A stretch of 64,000 bases of DNA from Zingiber officinale (Eukaryota; Streptophyta; Magnoliopsida; Zingiberales; Zingiberaceae). The stretch is from the NCBI RefSeq assembly GCF_018446385.1, contig NC_055987.1, forward strand, positions 31,750,202 through 31,814,201, in the 5' to 3' direction. The position numbers and the translations under genes were made by a program. The number at the start of each line of letters is the position of its first letter. Position 1 is the stretch's first letter. Under the pieces are notes generated by a model, which was not told where the DNA came from, did not search any database, and was given only the letters and a program-made list of their open reading frames with translations. Shown in pieces: positions 47,641-59,084 of this stretch.

Positions 47641-50600
47641 GTTTCATAGATCGGTTGATCTGATTTTTTTCCTCCATAAATATCATATTTTGTTACCCTT
47701 GTAAACATAATATTATAATTTCCATTTTACCTATTTAAAATATTAAAATTAATTTATTTTGCATCTAACTCCTCGATTCTTCGAGCGTTTGAAACCGACT
47801 TTTATTTTTATAAATCGATGGTCCAATTTTCCGCCATAAATACCAATTTTTTCTTTTAAAAAGAATATTATAGTTAACTTTTTTTTAATGTCTTTACCTA
47901 TTTTTAAATAATAAATTTTAATTAAATTTTAAAAAAATCAACGAGATTTTATTAAATGCACGGAGATTGAAGCGTCTGAAACGATAGGAAACTGGATTTT
48001 ATATTTTATAGACCGGTTGATCCGATTTTTTTTTTCCATAAATATTAGATTTTGTTTCCTTGTAAACATAATATTCTAATTTCCATTTTACCTATTTTAA
48101 AATATTAAAATTAATTTAATTTTGCATCTTAACTCCTTCTCAATTCTCCGAGCATTGAGACCAACATTTATTTTTATGGATCGGTGGTCCGAATTTCTCC
48201 ATTAAATATCATTTTTTCCATTAAAAAGAATATTATAGTTAGCTTGTTTTCAAAGGTCTTTACCTATTTTAAAATAATAAATTTTTATTAAATTAAAAAA
48301 AAAATCAACGAGTTTTTATTAAATGCACTATTGACGGATTAATTTTCCATTATTTCACGCAATGACATCCTTCTACTCGTTTTCAGTTCTCCACAAAGAT
48401 TGAAGCATCCGAAACAACAGAAAATTAGATTTTATTGTAGCAAAAAGGTAAATACGCTCGCTCCCAATAAATTGAGTTTTATGTTTCATATATCTTTGAT
48501 CCGATTTTTTGTCCTCCATAAATATCATATTTTGTTTCCCTTGTAAACATAATATTATATTTTCCATTTTAACTATTTTAAAATATTAAAAATAATTTAA
48601 TTTTGCATCTGACTCCTTCTCGGTTCTAGTTTCTTAACCAGTTTTTATTTCTATGGATCGGCGGTCCAATTTTCCCCTATAAATACCAATTTTTTCCTTT
48701 AAAAATAATATTATAGTTAGCATTTTTTAAGGTCTTTACCTATTTTAAAATAATAAATTTATATTAAATTTAAAAAAAAAATCAACGAGATTTATTAAAT
48801 GCACTCTAGTGGATTATTTTTCCATTATTTCACACAATGACATCCTTCTACCCCTTCTCGGTTCTCCACGAAGATTGAAGCATCCAAAACGACAGGAAAC
48901 TAGGTTTTATATTATATAGATCGGTTGATCCGATTTTTTCCCTCCATAAATATCATATTTTGTTTCCCTTGTAAACATAATAATATAATTTCCATTTTAC
49001 CTATTTTAAAATATTAAAATTAATTTAATTTTGCATTTGACTCCTTCTCGATTCTCCGAGCGTCTGAAACCGACTTTTATTTTTATGGATTGGTGGTCCG
49101 ATTTTCCCCCATAAATACCAATTTTTTTCCTTTAAAAATAATATTATAGTTAGCTTGTTTTTAAAGGTCTTTACCTATTTTAAAATAATAAATTTCTATT
49201 AAATTAAAAAAAAATCAACTAGTTTTTATTAAATCCATCTCCACATAGATTGAAGCATCCGAAACGATAGAAACTGGGTTTTATGTTTTATAGATCGGTT
49301 GATCTGATTTTTTTTCCTCTATAAATATCAGATTTTGTTTTCCTTGTAAACATAATATTATAGTTTCCATTTTACCTATTTTAAAATATTAAAATTAAAT
49401 TAATTTTGCATCTGACTCCTTCTCGATTCTCCGAGCATTTTTATGGATTGGTGGTCTGATTAATCTAAGCATCCGAAACGATAGAAACTGGGTTTTATGT
49501 TTTATAGATCGGTTGATCTGATTTTTTTTCCTCTATAAATATCAGATTTTGTTTTCCTTGTAAACATAATATTATAGTTTCCATTTTACCTATTTTAAAA
49601 TATTAAAATTAAATTAATTTTGCATCTGACTCCTTCTCGATTCTCCGAGCATTTTTATGGATTGGTGGTCTGATTTTCTCCTATAAATACCATTTTTTTT
49701 TCCTTTAAAACGAATATTATAGTTATTTTTTTTAGGTCTTTACCTATTTTAAATAATAAATTCCCATTAAATTAAAAAAATCAATGAGTTAATTAATAAA
49801 TGCATTGTCGGCGGACTATTTTTCCATTATTTCACACAATGACATCCTTCTACTCGTTTTCTCCACGGAGATTCAAGCATTCGAAATGACAGGAAATTGG
49901 ATTTTATGTTTTATAGATCGATCTGATTTTTTTTTCATCTATAAATATCAAATTTTGTTTCCCTCATAAACATAATATTATAATTTCCATTTTACCTATT
50001 TTAAAATATTAAAATTAATTTCATTTTGCATCCAAAACCGGCTTTTATTTTTATGGATCGTTGGTCCTATTTTCCACCATCAATATCAATTTTTTTCCTT
50101 TAAAAAGAATATTGTAGTTAGCTTTTTTTTAGGTCTTTACCAATTTTAAAATAATAAATTTCTATTATTTTTTTTAAAAAAATCAACAAGTTTTTATTAA
50201 ATGCACAATCAACAGATTATTTTTCCATTATTTCATACAATGACATCCTTCAACTTGTTCTCGATTCTCCATGGAGATTGAAGCATCCGAAACGACAGAA
50301 AATTGAGTTTTATGTTTTATAGATCGGTTAATCCGATTTTTTTTCCTCCATAAATATCAGATTTTGTTTCCCTTGTATACAAAATATTATAGTTTCCATT
50401 TTACCTATTTTAAAATATTAAAATTAATTTAATTTTGCATCGACTCCTTCTCGGTTCTCCGAGCGTTTGAAACCGACTTTTATTTTTATGGATCAGTGGT
50501 CTGATTGTTCCCCATAAATACCAATTTGTCCCCCCTTAAAAAGAATATTATAGTTAGTTTTTTTTAGGACTTTACCTATTTTAAATAATAAATTTCCATT

Positions 50601-50644
50601 AAATTAAAAAAATTCAACGAGCTAACTAATAAATGCATTGTCGG

Positions 50645-51145
50645 TAGGGGTGTAATCGAGCTGAGCCAAGCCGAACTCATGAATGTTTGAGTTTGACTTG
50701 TTTATAATCGAGTCGAGCTCGAGCTTTATTTAACTAATATATTCATGACTCACGAGCTTATTCGAGCTTTTATCGAGCCTAAACGAGTTTAATAAGTATA
50801 AATTATAAATTTAAATATTTATTAAAAAATAAATTATATATTTAGAAAAAATTATAATATTCTTATTAAAATTTATAATTTTATTCTAATAAATAAATTT
50901 AATATATTTATCTATATTTTTCATAAGTAGAGTGTAAAATCTATAAATTAAATATTAATTATTTTTTTAATTCAAAAATTTATTCATGAGCTTAACGAAC
51001 GTGTTCACGAGCTAACGAGCCGAATATTGCGAAGTTTGAGCTTGGTTTGTTTATCTTAACGAGCATCATTAAACGAGCTCAAACGAGCTTTTATCGAATC
51101 GAGCTTTGAATAGCTCACGAGCGGCTTGGTTGATTTACACTTCTA
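50645..51145. mobile_element. hAT-type MITE, 501 bp, in the array
   Basis: Ends TAGGGGTGTAATCGAGC and GTTGATTTACACTTCTA, with a perfect 8-bp duplication ATTGTCGG (50637-50644, 51146-51153). The GAGCT/GAGCC-rich subterminal arms resemble the MITE at 22060-22730. The middle is AT-rich without transposase. Confidence 0.85.
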
Positions 51146-51534
51146 ATTGTCGGTGGACTATTTTTCCAATATTTCATACAATGACATCCTTCTACTCGTT
51201 TTCGGTTCTCCACGGAGATTGAAGCATCCGAAACGACAAGAAACTAGATTTTATGTTTTATAGATATGTTGATCCAATTTTTTTTCATCCATAAATATCA
51301 GATTTTGTTTCCCTTATAAACATAATATTATAGTTTCCATTTTACCTATTTTAAAATATTAAAATTAATTTAATTTTACATCCAAAACCGGTTTTTATTT
51401 TTATGGATCGTTGGTCCTATTTGTTGGAGCAATCTAGGTGCCCTAAGTTTTGATGTTTGGGCAAAGGTTTAAGTTAGGTTTATTGTTGTACTTGATATGC
51501 ATTGTGAGTGTGCAGGATACAGGTACAATAAGGA

Positions 51535-51676
51535 AAGTCCAAGTGTGATCTTGGCAAAGGAGGAAAGTCCAAGGATGAGTCTTGGCGGTGTAAGTCCAAG
51601 TATGTAGTCTTGGCAACGTAAGTCCAAGTGTGACTTGGCAATGGATGAAGTCCCAGAGGTGAGGAGCCTCTTGGCA
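51535..51676 (+). repeat. Hairpin array in U3 of the plus-strand solo LTR
   Basis: Five units read AAGTCC-arm...arm'-GGC: CCAAG/CTTGG (51539, 51569, 51596), CCAAGT/ACTTGG (51622) and a longer CC(A)AGAGG/CCTCTTGG (51651). In LTR orientation this is the same grammar as in the two other LTR families. Confidence 0.75.
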
Positions 51677-51900
51677 AAGGAAGACCCGACAATAATGACA
51701 AGACCGATGGAAGTTCCAGAAGGCAAGACGTGAAGGATGGGGAGACATCCGAGGGACGCAAGGCTGATGAAGGAAGCTAGAAGGCTAGGTCTAGATTGGT
51801 CGGGCGAGAACGAGTGCTGAGTGAATGTACTCAGAGTAAAATTCTAGTTTTAGGGTTTTACTGTAACGGTACTGTAGCAGTTACTGTAGCGTTACTGTAG

Positions 51901-52030
51901 CAGTCGACTGGTGCATGGACCAGTCGACTGATGCACTGTAGCAGAGAGCCGTTGAGACAGTCGTTGGGCTGGCACCAGTCGACTGGTAACGGGCAAATCA
52001 GGTTGCTGATTTGTTCCAAGCTCTATAAGA
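51901..52030 (+). promoter_or_regulatory. Palindromes and TATA box in the plus-strand solo LTR
   Basis: CAGTCGACTG at 51901-51910 and 51921-51930, and ACCAGTCGACTGGT at about 51974-51987, then CTATAAGA at 52023. Also CTGTAGC/GTTACTGTAGC short repeats at 51860-51900. Position matches the palindrome cluster of the other families. Confidence 0.6.
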
Positions 52031-53169
52031 AGGAGCTTGGTATGGCCGGCCAAGGTGACGAAATTAGACTTGGTTAAAGCCTAATTAGTAGTCATCAAAC
52101 GTGCTCAAGGTTCTCTTGTGTCCATGTGTTTTTGGTTGGTGTTGTGGTGAGGTTTCTCCACCCACAAGGAGTTGCTTGAGTAACCGGAGTTTGCCGGGGG
52201 CTAATCCACGGAAAGATCGGGATCATCCACCTTACGGACAACCGTGGAGTAGGAGCAAGTTATCTCCAAACCACGTTATATTGACGTGCATTGGTTTGCA
52301 TTTCCTTTCTTTGTCTTTAGCTTTCATATTCGTATTTAGTTTCGTATTATTCCGCTGTGCAACTAACGAATACATAGGAAGCCATCGATTTGAGTGAGAC
52401 GCTATTCACCCCCCCTCTAGAGGGCACATCGGTCCTAACACTATTTTCCCCCATAAATATCAATTTTTTTCCTTTAAAAAGAATATTGTAGTTAGCTTTT
52501 TTTTGTGAGGTCTTACCAATTTTAAAATGATAAATTTCTATTATTTTTTTTTTAAAAAAAATCAACAGTTTTTATTAAATGCACAATCTGCAGATTATTT
52601 TTCCATTATTTCACATAATGACATCCTTCAATCCGTTCTCGATTTTCCACGGAGATTGAAGCATTCAAAACGATAGAAAATTAAGTTTTATGTTTTATAG
52701 ATCGGTTGATCCAATTTTTTTTCCTCCATAAATATCAGATTTTGTTTCCCTTGTATACAAAATATTATAGTTTCCATTTTACCTATTTTAAAATATTAAA
52801 ATTAATTTAATTTTGCATCGACTCCTTCTAGGTTCTCCAAGCGTTTGAAATCGACTTTTATTTTTATGAAACGGTGGTCCGATTTTCCCCCTTTTTTTCT
52901 TTAAAAAGAATATTATAGTTACATTCAAGTGTTCCCTTATAAATATAATATTATAGTTTCCATTTTACCTATTTTAAAATATTAATTTAATTTTGCATCC
53001 GACTCCTCAGTTCTCCGAGCATCTTAAACCGGCTTTTATTTTTATGGATCGGTGCTCTTATTTTTCCCCATAAATACCCATTTTTCTCCTTTAAAAAAAA
53101 GTATTATAGTTAGTTTTTTTAAGGTCTTTACCTATTTTAAAATAATAAATTTCTATTAAATATTAAAAC

Positions 53170-54101
53170 TGATCCTGTCCGAACGCTGAGTCGACGGACG
53201 CTGGGGACGTGGCACTCTCCTCTGTCTACGACTAGCTGCACCAATCTACAGCGAACCTGCAAGGAAGTCGGGCCGGGAAGGGGTTCCCGGCGACGACCCT
53301 CCGACGCTCAAGTCAGGCAAGAGAAAAACGATGAAGTGGCTCCGAAAATGAGAGATCGCGTACCTCCGATGAAGTTTGTGGGCTCTTATATAGAGCTCTA
53401 GGGAGGCTTGTGCACACATGTTGAGGCTTACACGTGTCCTTTACCATACCTCAGTATGGGCTTACCATAGGAGCATGCCTGACACCATACTGCTACAGTC
53501 CGAGCACCTCTCTGATAGGACGGCAGAACCTTCTGTCGTAAGATTCTGCGTATGGCTTGGTCGTTGAACATGTCTGTTGTCAGAAGATGTTCCCCAATGT
53601 CCCCTTGTCCTTTTGTCTCTTTTCTCCTCGAGCCGAGCGTCCAGCCGCTCGGAAGGCACCTCTCCGTTAGACCGGGAAGATTCCCGGTCGCATGCTCGGC
53701 TGAGACGGTTCCTCCATACCATTGCTGCTTTACGCCTCGACCGAGCGGGTTGCCCGCATGACCCGACGACCCTGTTCACCATGAGCGTCGGAAACTCGAC
53801 TCCCCGTCGGGCTGTCTTTGATTCCGCTCGGACTCGTTCGGCCGGTCGACCCACCGGGACAACTCTGATCGGTTGGGCATCATGCTGACCCTTTTGACTT
53901 TGACCTCCACGTGGCATTGACTCCCCTCCAGAGGGGGTCCCCCTACGTTACTGCCGGATCACTTGCCTCCCCTTCAAATCTAGTCGAAGGAGGCGATTAG
54001 TCCAATTGACTAGACCGCCAGTCACGCCGAGCGGCGTCTCTATGCAACTATCCTTCGCTCGGCCCCAACGGGGGTAGCTATAACGTCAGTCAACGCCAAC
54101 A
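53170..54101 (-). repeat. LTR of a Tat/Retand-like Ty3/gypsy element
   Basis: On the minus strand it starts TGTTGGCGTTGACTG (54101) and ends CGTTCGGACAGGATCA (53170). A minus-strand TATA box lies at about 53392-53400 (CTATATAAG), followed by the CTTGAGCGTCGGAGGGTCG block typical of these LTRs and seen also at 29465 and 29960. A purine-rich stretch right of 54101 fits a polypurine tract, so this is the 3' LTR of a minus-strand element whose body lies to the right, beyond the copia insertion. Confidence 0.75.
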
Positions 54102-54324
54102 TTCCTCGGATCTCTTCGAAGTTTGCGCCAATCTTCAACATTAAGGCCGGGCATGCGCTGATTAAATGCACTCCAGTGGCCGAATGCCACGTGTCGCTGC
54201 TGCCGTCATCGTACGGCGGTGGCGCCGCGAGTGACGAGACCGAGGCGGTTTAAAATGGATGGCCCGATGCGTGCTCCGGTTCCCGTGACCTGCATCCGAC
54301 GGTGGAGGCCGATCGAGCCCGACC

Positions 54325-54332
54325 TTATAAAG
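54325..54332 (+). promoter_or_regulatory. TATA box of the antisense ORF
   Basis: TTATAAAG in a GC-rich context about 290 bp before the ATG at 54618, opposite in direction to the host element. The leader 54340-54610 is CT-rich and could include an intron (GTAAGG at about 54467). Confidence 0.45.
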
Positions 54333-54617
54333 TTTTCGCCTTCTTCCTTCGCCGCATTTCTGCTTTCGCGTGCCCAGAAGCTTCCTTTGGCGTTTCAGTG
54401 CTCCGGCAGCTTCAATTCTCCTTTTTTCGGCGATTCTGTGTTCCTCGTCGATCCTCATTCTTCTCTGTAAGGTTTTTCTTCTTTTCTATCTTTGGTTCTT
54501 GTGTTTTCTTTACGTTTCTTTCCCAAGTTTTGGTCCTCTGGGCACTGTTTCGTTTGTCATCTTCTTCCTTCTATCATCTGTCTTTCTTTACCTTTTGTGG
54601 TTTCGTCCGTTCGGACA

Positions 54618-54898
54618 ATGGTCAGTTCCTCTCAGCCTCAATACCAAGCCCTCGGCCCGTGGTACACCACCATGGAGTCGCGCTTCGATCAGCGCGACGC
54701 CGATATTCTGATGGATAATTTTGACATCCCCTCTGACTTCAAACTTATCTTACCCTCCCCCTCCGCTCGGCCACACAAACCACCGCGCGGAGCTTTCTGT
54801 GTTTTTCGCGACCAGTTCATAGCCGGTCTGCGATTTCCAATCCATCCATTCATCGTAGAAGTTTGCAATTTTTTTGGCATTCCGCTCGGAAGCCTAGT
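54618..54898 (+). pseudogene. 'Putative gypsy-type transposon' (Transposase_28-like) ORF, 5' part, split
   Basis: Frame from MVSSSQPQYQALGPWYTTM; the conserved FDIPSDFKLILPSPSARPHK and FIAGLRFPIHPFIVEVCNFFGIPLGSLV blocks are typical of plant proteins labelled putative gypsy-type transposon. The function of the family is unknown; it is carried by Tat-lineage elements, here antisense to the LTR. The copia element is inserted after the GSLV codons. The frame resumes after the duplicated CTAGT at 63966 with PNTFRLLCG. Earlier in-frame ATGs exist upstream; 54618 is chosen because conservation begins near it. Confidence 0.75.
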
Positions 54899-55969
54899 TG
54901 TAGGACCGTTAGATTCGATAGAGGGGGGGGTGAATATCGATTCGCAAAACAAGAGTATAAGCGCAGCGGAAAAGTAAAATAGACACAGTTGTTTTACTTC
55001 GTTCGGAGCCTGTGACGACTCCTACTCGAAGGCCTGTGGTCCTTGACCACTTTCGTTGGGCAATCACTAGCAATTCGAAATAATGATTACAAAAGAATCG
55101 TACAGTGAATGCTAATGAAAACTAAAAACAAATACCGACAAAAGGGAAAAGAACGGAGCGTAGTGTCGGAGCTTTGTTGGCGTCGCACTGAACGTCGAGC
55201 AGCAAGACCAGCAGTAGAAGAGTTCTCAGCTTAATTGATTAATTCTGAAGCTCCTGCCTGGGGCTTCTTTTATATGCTGTTCCAGGCGCCTGGATCCCTT
55301 CCGGGCGCCTGGAATGTGACGTAACTGCACAAATCATGATGCTCCACGTGGCGACGACTCGGCTGGATAAAATTCGCCTTCCGGGCGCCCGGACCACCTT
55401 GTTCCAGAAAACTCCTTTTTCCTACAAAACAAAGTTAGTCCGAGGCAAATATATATCCTACAACACAGATTGTCAGCACAGTTAAAGTTCAACAAATAAA
55501 TAAAAAGAGTATGACTTAGATTCCGTCTTTCCGAGACCGGAATCTAGTCACGATCTCGACTTAGACATCCGAAATGGATCTAAGCCGGATCGACGCCTAA
55601 TGTCCCCTTCCCGGGAACGCGTCCTCACAGTCACTCCCCTCCAGTGACTTACCTCACTTACCTGCCAGACGTCCGGTCAGCCCGTCGACCCGTCTGGACT
55701 TCTCGCCAAGCGTCCGGTCAGCCCGTCGACCCGCTTGGACTTCTCACCAAGCGTCCGGTCAGCCCGTCGACCCGCTTGGACTTCTCGCCAGCTATCCGGT
55801 CAGCCCGTCGACCTAGCTGGACTTCGTGCCAGACATGCGGTCAGCCCGTCGACCTGTCTGGACTTTTCCTGCACACTTGATCAAAGTGTCAGACAACAAC
55901 AAAACTAACTTAACCTATTTGTCATTCATCAAAACCTGGGTTAGACCGTTAGTGCTACCCGCACCAACA
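54899..55969 (-). repeat. 3' LTR of the full-length copia element
   Basis: 1071 bp, ends TGTAGGACCG and GCACCAACA. In minus-strand order: hairpin array (55861-55665), palindromes CCGGGCGCCCGG (55381-55392) and CCAGGCGCCTGG (55282-55293), TATA box (GCATATAAAA, about 55268-55277), C-rich block near 54925. Confidence 0.95.
55665..55861 (-). repeat. 41-bp tandem hairpins with constant loop and covarying stems
   Basis: Five units with exact 41-bp period. Loop tccggtcagcccgtcgacc is the same 19 nt in four units and has one change in unit 5. The 7-bp arms vary but stay perfectly complementary: CCAGACG/CGTCTGG, CCAAGCG/CGCTTGG (twice), CCAGCTA/TAGCTGG, CCAGACA/TGTCTGG. Left arms start at 55665, 55706, 55747, 55788, 55829. 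The same array lies in the other LTR (about 63661-63862), its first unit damaged. Confidence 0.9.
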
Positions 55970-57077
55970 ATCTCCCCCTTTTTGATGGAATGACAACTTG
56001 GTTTAAGTTAGTGAAAACATATGCAAGAAGCAACATGCATTTGTGTGGTTTTAAAGTTAGTTTGTGTTTTCAAATTGGTTTAGCTAACTTAACCACCTAA
56101 CCCTTCTCCCCCTTTGGCATTCATCAAAAAAAGTTGAACAGAGGTAAATAATCATAGTGAAGAGTTACTGTAACAGGTAAAAATATCTAAGTTTGGTCAA
56201 AATTTGAAAGATAAAAGTACAATTTTTAACACCAAGTAAAAAATAGTCAAGTTGACTGGGGGGAGACAAGTTGAGTTTTTGAAACGTTGATCAAGTTTAA
56301 CTCTTAAGCTTGTGGAAATTTTCAAAAATAGGTTTTTCAAATTTACTTTTTATGTTTAAGTAACATCTACTTTTCAAAAAAGGAAATTTTTCAACTTCGA
56401 TTTTTCAAAACAAAGCAAAAATTAAATAATTTTTCAAGAAATAAAATTTTGCCAACACTAATTTTTAAGGCTAATTTGATAGAGGCTAAATTTGAAAATT
56501 GGGTGGGATTAAACTTTCACATTTTTCAAATACTTAGTTAAATTTAAATGTTGTAAATCAATGTTCAAACATAGGTTAGGTTTTAAAAAGCATTTTTCAA
56601 ACACACAAAATTTGAGTTAATTCTCCCCCTGAACCTGATATTTAACTTTAACCAGCTGTCTAACCAATTAGGTACTAACTAGCTATCAGAAGATAGTAGC
56701 TTTCACATGGTTAGTCAGATTAAGTTGATTACAAGCAGTCAGTTTTTTGATTTGACTGATTAACTTTAATCTGATTAATATCTGAGTTGTATTTAACGTC
56801 CAGACTTATGTTGATGCACTGAAATAAGCATCTTAAGTCCAGACAGTTGGCCTATGCATCTCACCCCTTTCTATGTTTGTCAAACACAAGCAAGGTAAAC
56901 CTAGGGTGTTGGTGAGATGCTCAAAAACTAGTCCTATGGGTACATGCTTTCTAAGGATTCAAAACTAGTCTAAGGCCAAAACTGTTTTTGAAAATCTAAA
57001 AATGGAAAGTTTTGAAAACATACAGTTTTAACTTATAAGTTAAAAAACATTATTTTAAAAATAGTTTTAAGACAATC
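55970..57077 (-). other. 3' non-coding region of the full-length copia element
   Basis: Starts with the polypurine tract (CATCAAAAAGGGGGAGAT on the minus strand, next to the LTR). The rest is AT-rich with no frame; there is no env-like gene. Confidence 0.7.
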
Positions 57078-59039
57078 CTAGTCTATTAGGCACATCCCTA
57101 ATTTTCGTCGTAGGTTGCTAAATTCACTTTCAGGGAGTGGTTTTGTAAAAATGTCAGCTAAATTTGATTTGGACTCAATGTACTTGAGTTCAATATCACC
57201 TTTAGTAACATGATCCCTGATGAAGTGGTGCCTAATTTCAATATGTTTGGTTCTTGAATGATGCACAGGATTCTTGGTTAAGTTAATTGAACTTATATTG
57301 TCAATTAATACTTTTACATTCGTGATGTTTAAGTTGAAATCTTTTAGAGTATGCATCATCCATAATAATTGTGCAACACATTCGCCTATAGCTATATATT
57401 CTGACTCAGTTGTAGATAGAGCAACACAATGTTGCTTTCTACTAAACCAGCTAACAAGTGATGAACCTAATAATTGGCATCCACCACTTGTGCTTTTGCG
57501 GTCTAATTTGCATCCAGCATAATCTGAGTCAGAATACCCTATTAGTTCAAAATTATTTATCCTAGGATACCAGATTCCTACATTTGTTGTTCCTTTAAGA
57601 TATCTAAAAATACTTTTAACTTGTGTCAAATGGGATTCCTTAGCACAAGTTTGGTATCTAGCACACATACTAACTGCAAATAAGATATCAGGTCGGCTTG
57701 CAGTTAAGTACAGTAGGCTACCTATTGCACTTCTATAGTATTTTAAATCAATTGGTTTTCCATTTGGGTCACTGTCTAAGATTGTGTTTACTGCCATAGG
57801 TGTTTTTATTTCTTTTGTATTTTCCATTCCGAATTTTTTAAGTAATTCTTTGGTGTATTTATGTTGATAAATATAATTTCCTTCATTTGTTTGTTTGATT
57901 TGTAATCCTAAGAAATAGGTTAATTTTCCCACTAAGCTCATTTCAAATTCTTTTTCCATTAGATTAATAAATTCTTCTAAAAATTCTGAATTTGTTGAGC
58001 CAAATATTATATCATCTACGTATATTTGTGCAATAAATATTTCTGTATTTAATGATTTAACAAACAAGGTTGGGTCAATTTGACCTTGTTTGAATCCTTT
58101 AGATGTTAAGTAAGATGTTAGCCTCTCATACCATGCCCTGGGAGCTTGTTTAAGTACATATAGTGCTTTCTTTAATTTAAAAACATAATCAGGGTGTTCT
58201 AGACTTTCAAACCCAGGAGGCTGACCTACATAAACTTCTTCTTTAATTAGTCCATTGAGAAAGGCAGACTTAATGTCCATTTGGTATAGTTTGAGTCCCT
58301 TATGGGCTGCATAACCTAGTAACATTCTAATGGATTCTAATCTGGCTACTGGGGCATATGTTTCATCATAGTCAAGTCCTTCAACTTGACTAAATCCTTT
58401 GGCAACCAGCCTAGCCTTATTTCTAGTAATTTTTCCAGTTTCACTTAGTTTATTTCTGAATACCCATTTTGTTTCTATTATTTTCTTGTTCTTAGGTGGT
58501 GGAACTAGGTCCCAGACCTCATTACGCTCAAATTGGGCTAGTTCTTCTTGCATAGCTATGATCCAATCTGGGTCTAGTAGGGATTCATCCACAGTTTTGG
58601 GTTCAATTTTTGAAATTAATGAAATTTGACTTAGGTTTATAAAAGATGATCTGGTTTGAACTCTTAATTCCGGGTCACCAATTATTTGATGAGTTGGATG
58701 ATTTGGGTTAACCCTTATTGTTCTAGGAGGTTGATCCTCCTGATATTGTTCCTCTTCTTCATGAATTAGAGTTTGGTTGGTTTCTGGAACAAACTCAGGT
58801 GTTTGTGTAGATCCTATGTCTTGTTTAGTTTCTTCAAATTTTACATTAGTAGTTTCTTTAATTTTTAAGGTAACCTTATTGTAAATTCTGTAGCCTCTAC
58901 TATTTAGGGAATACCCTACAAAAATTCCATTTTCAATTTTAGAGGTGAATTTTCCTAAGTGTTCTCTTGTATTTAAGATGAAAACTGGGCATCCAAATAC
59001 CTTTAAATATTTTATATTTGGTTGTTTATTATAAAACAA
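57078..59039 (-). CDS. copia integrase C-terminus, reverse transcriptase and RNase H
   Basis: 653 aa. Integrase C-terminal block [11 protein letters not shown]...[17 protein letters not shown] (about residues 10-55), then the RVT_2 domain: [60 protein letters not shown] and the catalytic YVDDIIFG (about residue 317). RNase H has [29 protein letters not shown] and [20 protein letters not shown]. It copies element RNA into DNA. The frame continues directly from the integrase ORF: one TAG at about 59082-59084 separates them. All catalytic motifs are present. Confidence 0.95.
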   Translation of the reverse strand: MFYNKQPNIKYLKVFGCPVFILNTREHLGKFTSKIENGIFVGYSLNSRGYRIYNKVTLKIKETTNVKFEETKQDIGSTQTPEFVPETNQTLIHEEEEQYQEDQPPRTIRVNPNHPTHQIIGDPELRVQTRSSFINLSQISLISKIEPKTVDESLLDPDWIIAMQEELAQFERNEVWDLVPPPKNKKIIETKWVFRNKLSETGKITRNKARLVAKGFSQVEGLDYDETYAPVARLESIRMLLGYAAHKGLKLYQMDIKSAFLNGLIKEEVYVGQPPGFESLEHPDYVFKLKKALYVLKQAPRAWYERLTSYLTSKGFKQGQIDPTLFVKSLNTEIFIAQIYVDDIIFGSTNSEFLEEFINLMEKEFEMSLVGKLTYFLGLQIKQTNEGNYIYQHKYTKELLKKFGMENTKEIKTPMAVNTILDSDPNGKPIDLKYYRSAIGSLLYLTASRPDILFAVSMCARYQTCAKESHLTQVKSIFRYLKGTTNVGIWYPRINNFELIGYSDSDYAGCKLDRKSTSGGCQLLGSSLVSWFSRKQHCVALSTTESEYIAIGECVAQLLWMMHTLKDFNLNITNVKVLIDNISSINLTKNPVHHSRTKHIEIRHHFIRDHVTKGDIELKYIESKSNLADIFTKPLPESEFSNLRRKLGMCLID

Positions 59040-59084
59040 TTCGAAGAGCGTTTTGTTATGAGTTTTATTTATTATTGTTCTGTT

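Larger units (their letters stand above)
51422..52440 (+). mobile_element. Solo LTR, 1019 bp, in the array
   Basis: Runs from TGTTGGAGCAATC to ATCGGTCCTAACA with a perfect 5-bp duplication CTATT (51417-51421, 52441-52445). TATA box at about 52023 and the CTATTCACCCCCCCTCTAG block near the right end give plus orientation. Contains the hairpin array and palindromes annotated below. Confidence 0.9.
46780..53169. repeat. Degenerate tandem array (monomer about 360-480 bp), about 10 copies
   Basis: Monomers share, in order, AATGACATCCTTCTACTCG, GAGATTGAAGCATCCGAAAC, a TTGATCCGATTTTTTTTCC CATAAATATCAG block, TAAACATAATATTATAGTTTCC, GCATCTGACTCCTTCTCG, a GATCGGTGGTCCGATTTTCC CATAAATACC block, and AATATTATAGTTAGC followed by CTATTTTAAAATAATAAATTTC. 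The CATAAATATCA block recurs at about 47676, 48037, 48517, 48943, 49317, 49543, 49938, 50350, 51290 and 52725. The intervals are 226-480 bp after removing two insertions. The leftmost partial unit starts at the INO80D-like gene; the right end is cut by the Tat element at 53170. No protein frame. Confidence 0.85.

Noticed and set aside
53462..53917. 151-aa minus-strand frame and its plus-strand partners
   Set aside because: GC-rich LTR sequence of the Tat-like element, open by composition only.
55665..55861. CRISPR-like array (constant 19-nt plus variable parts)
   Set aside because: The variable parts are complementary arms of one hairpin, not spacers; this is an LTR of a plant retrotransposon.
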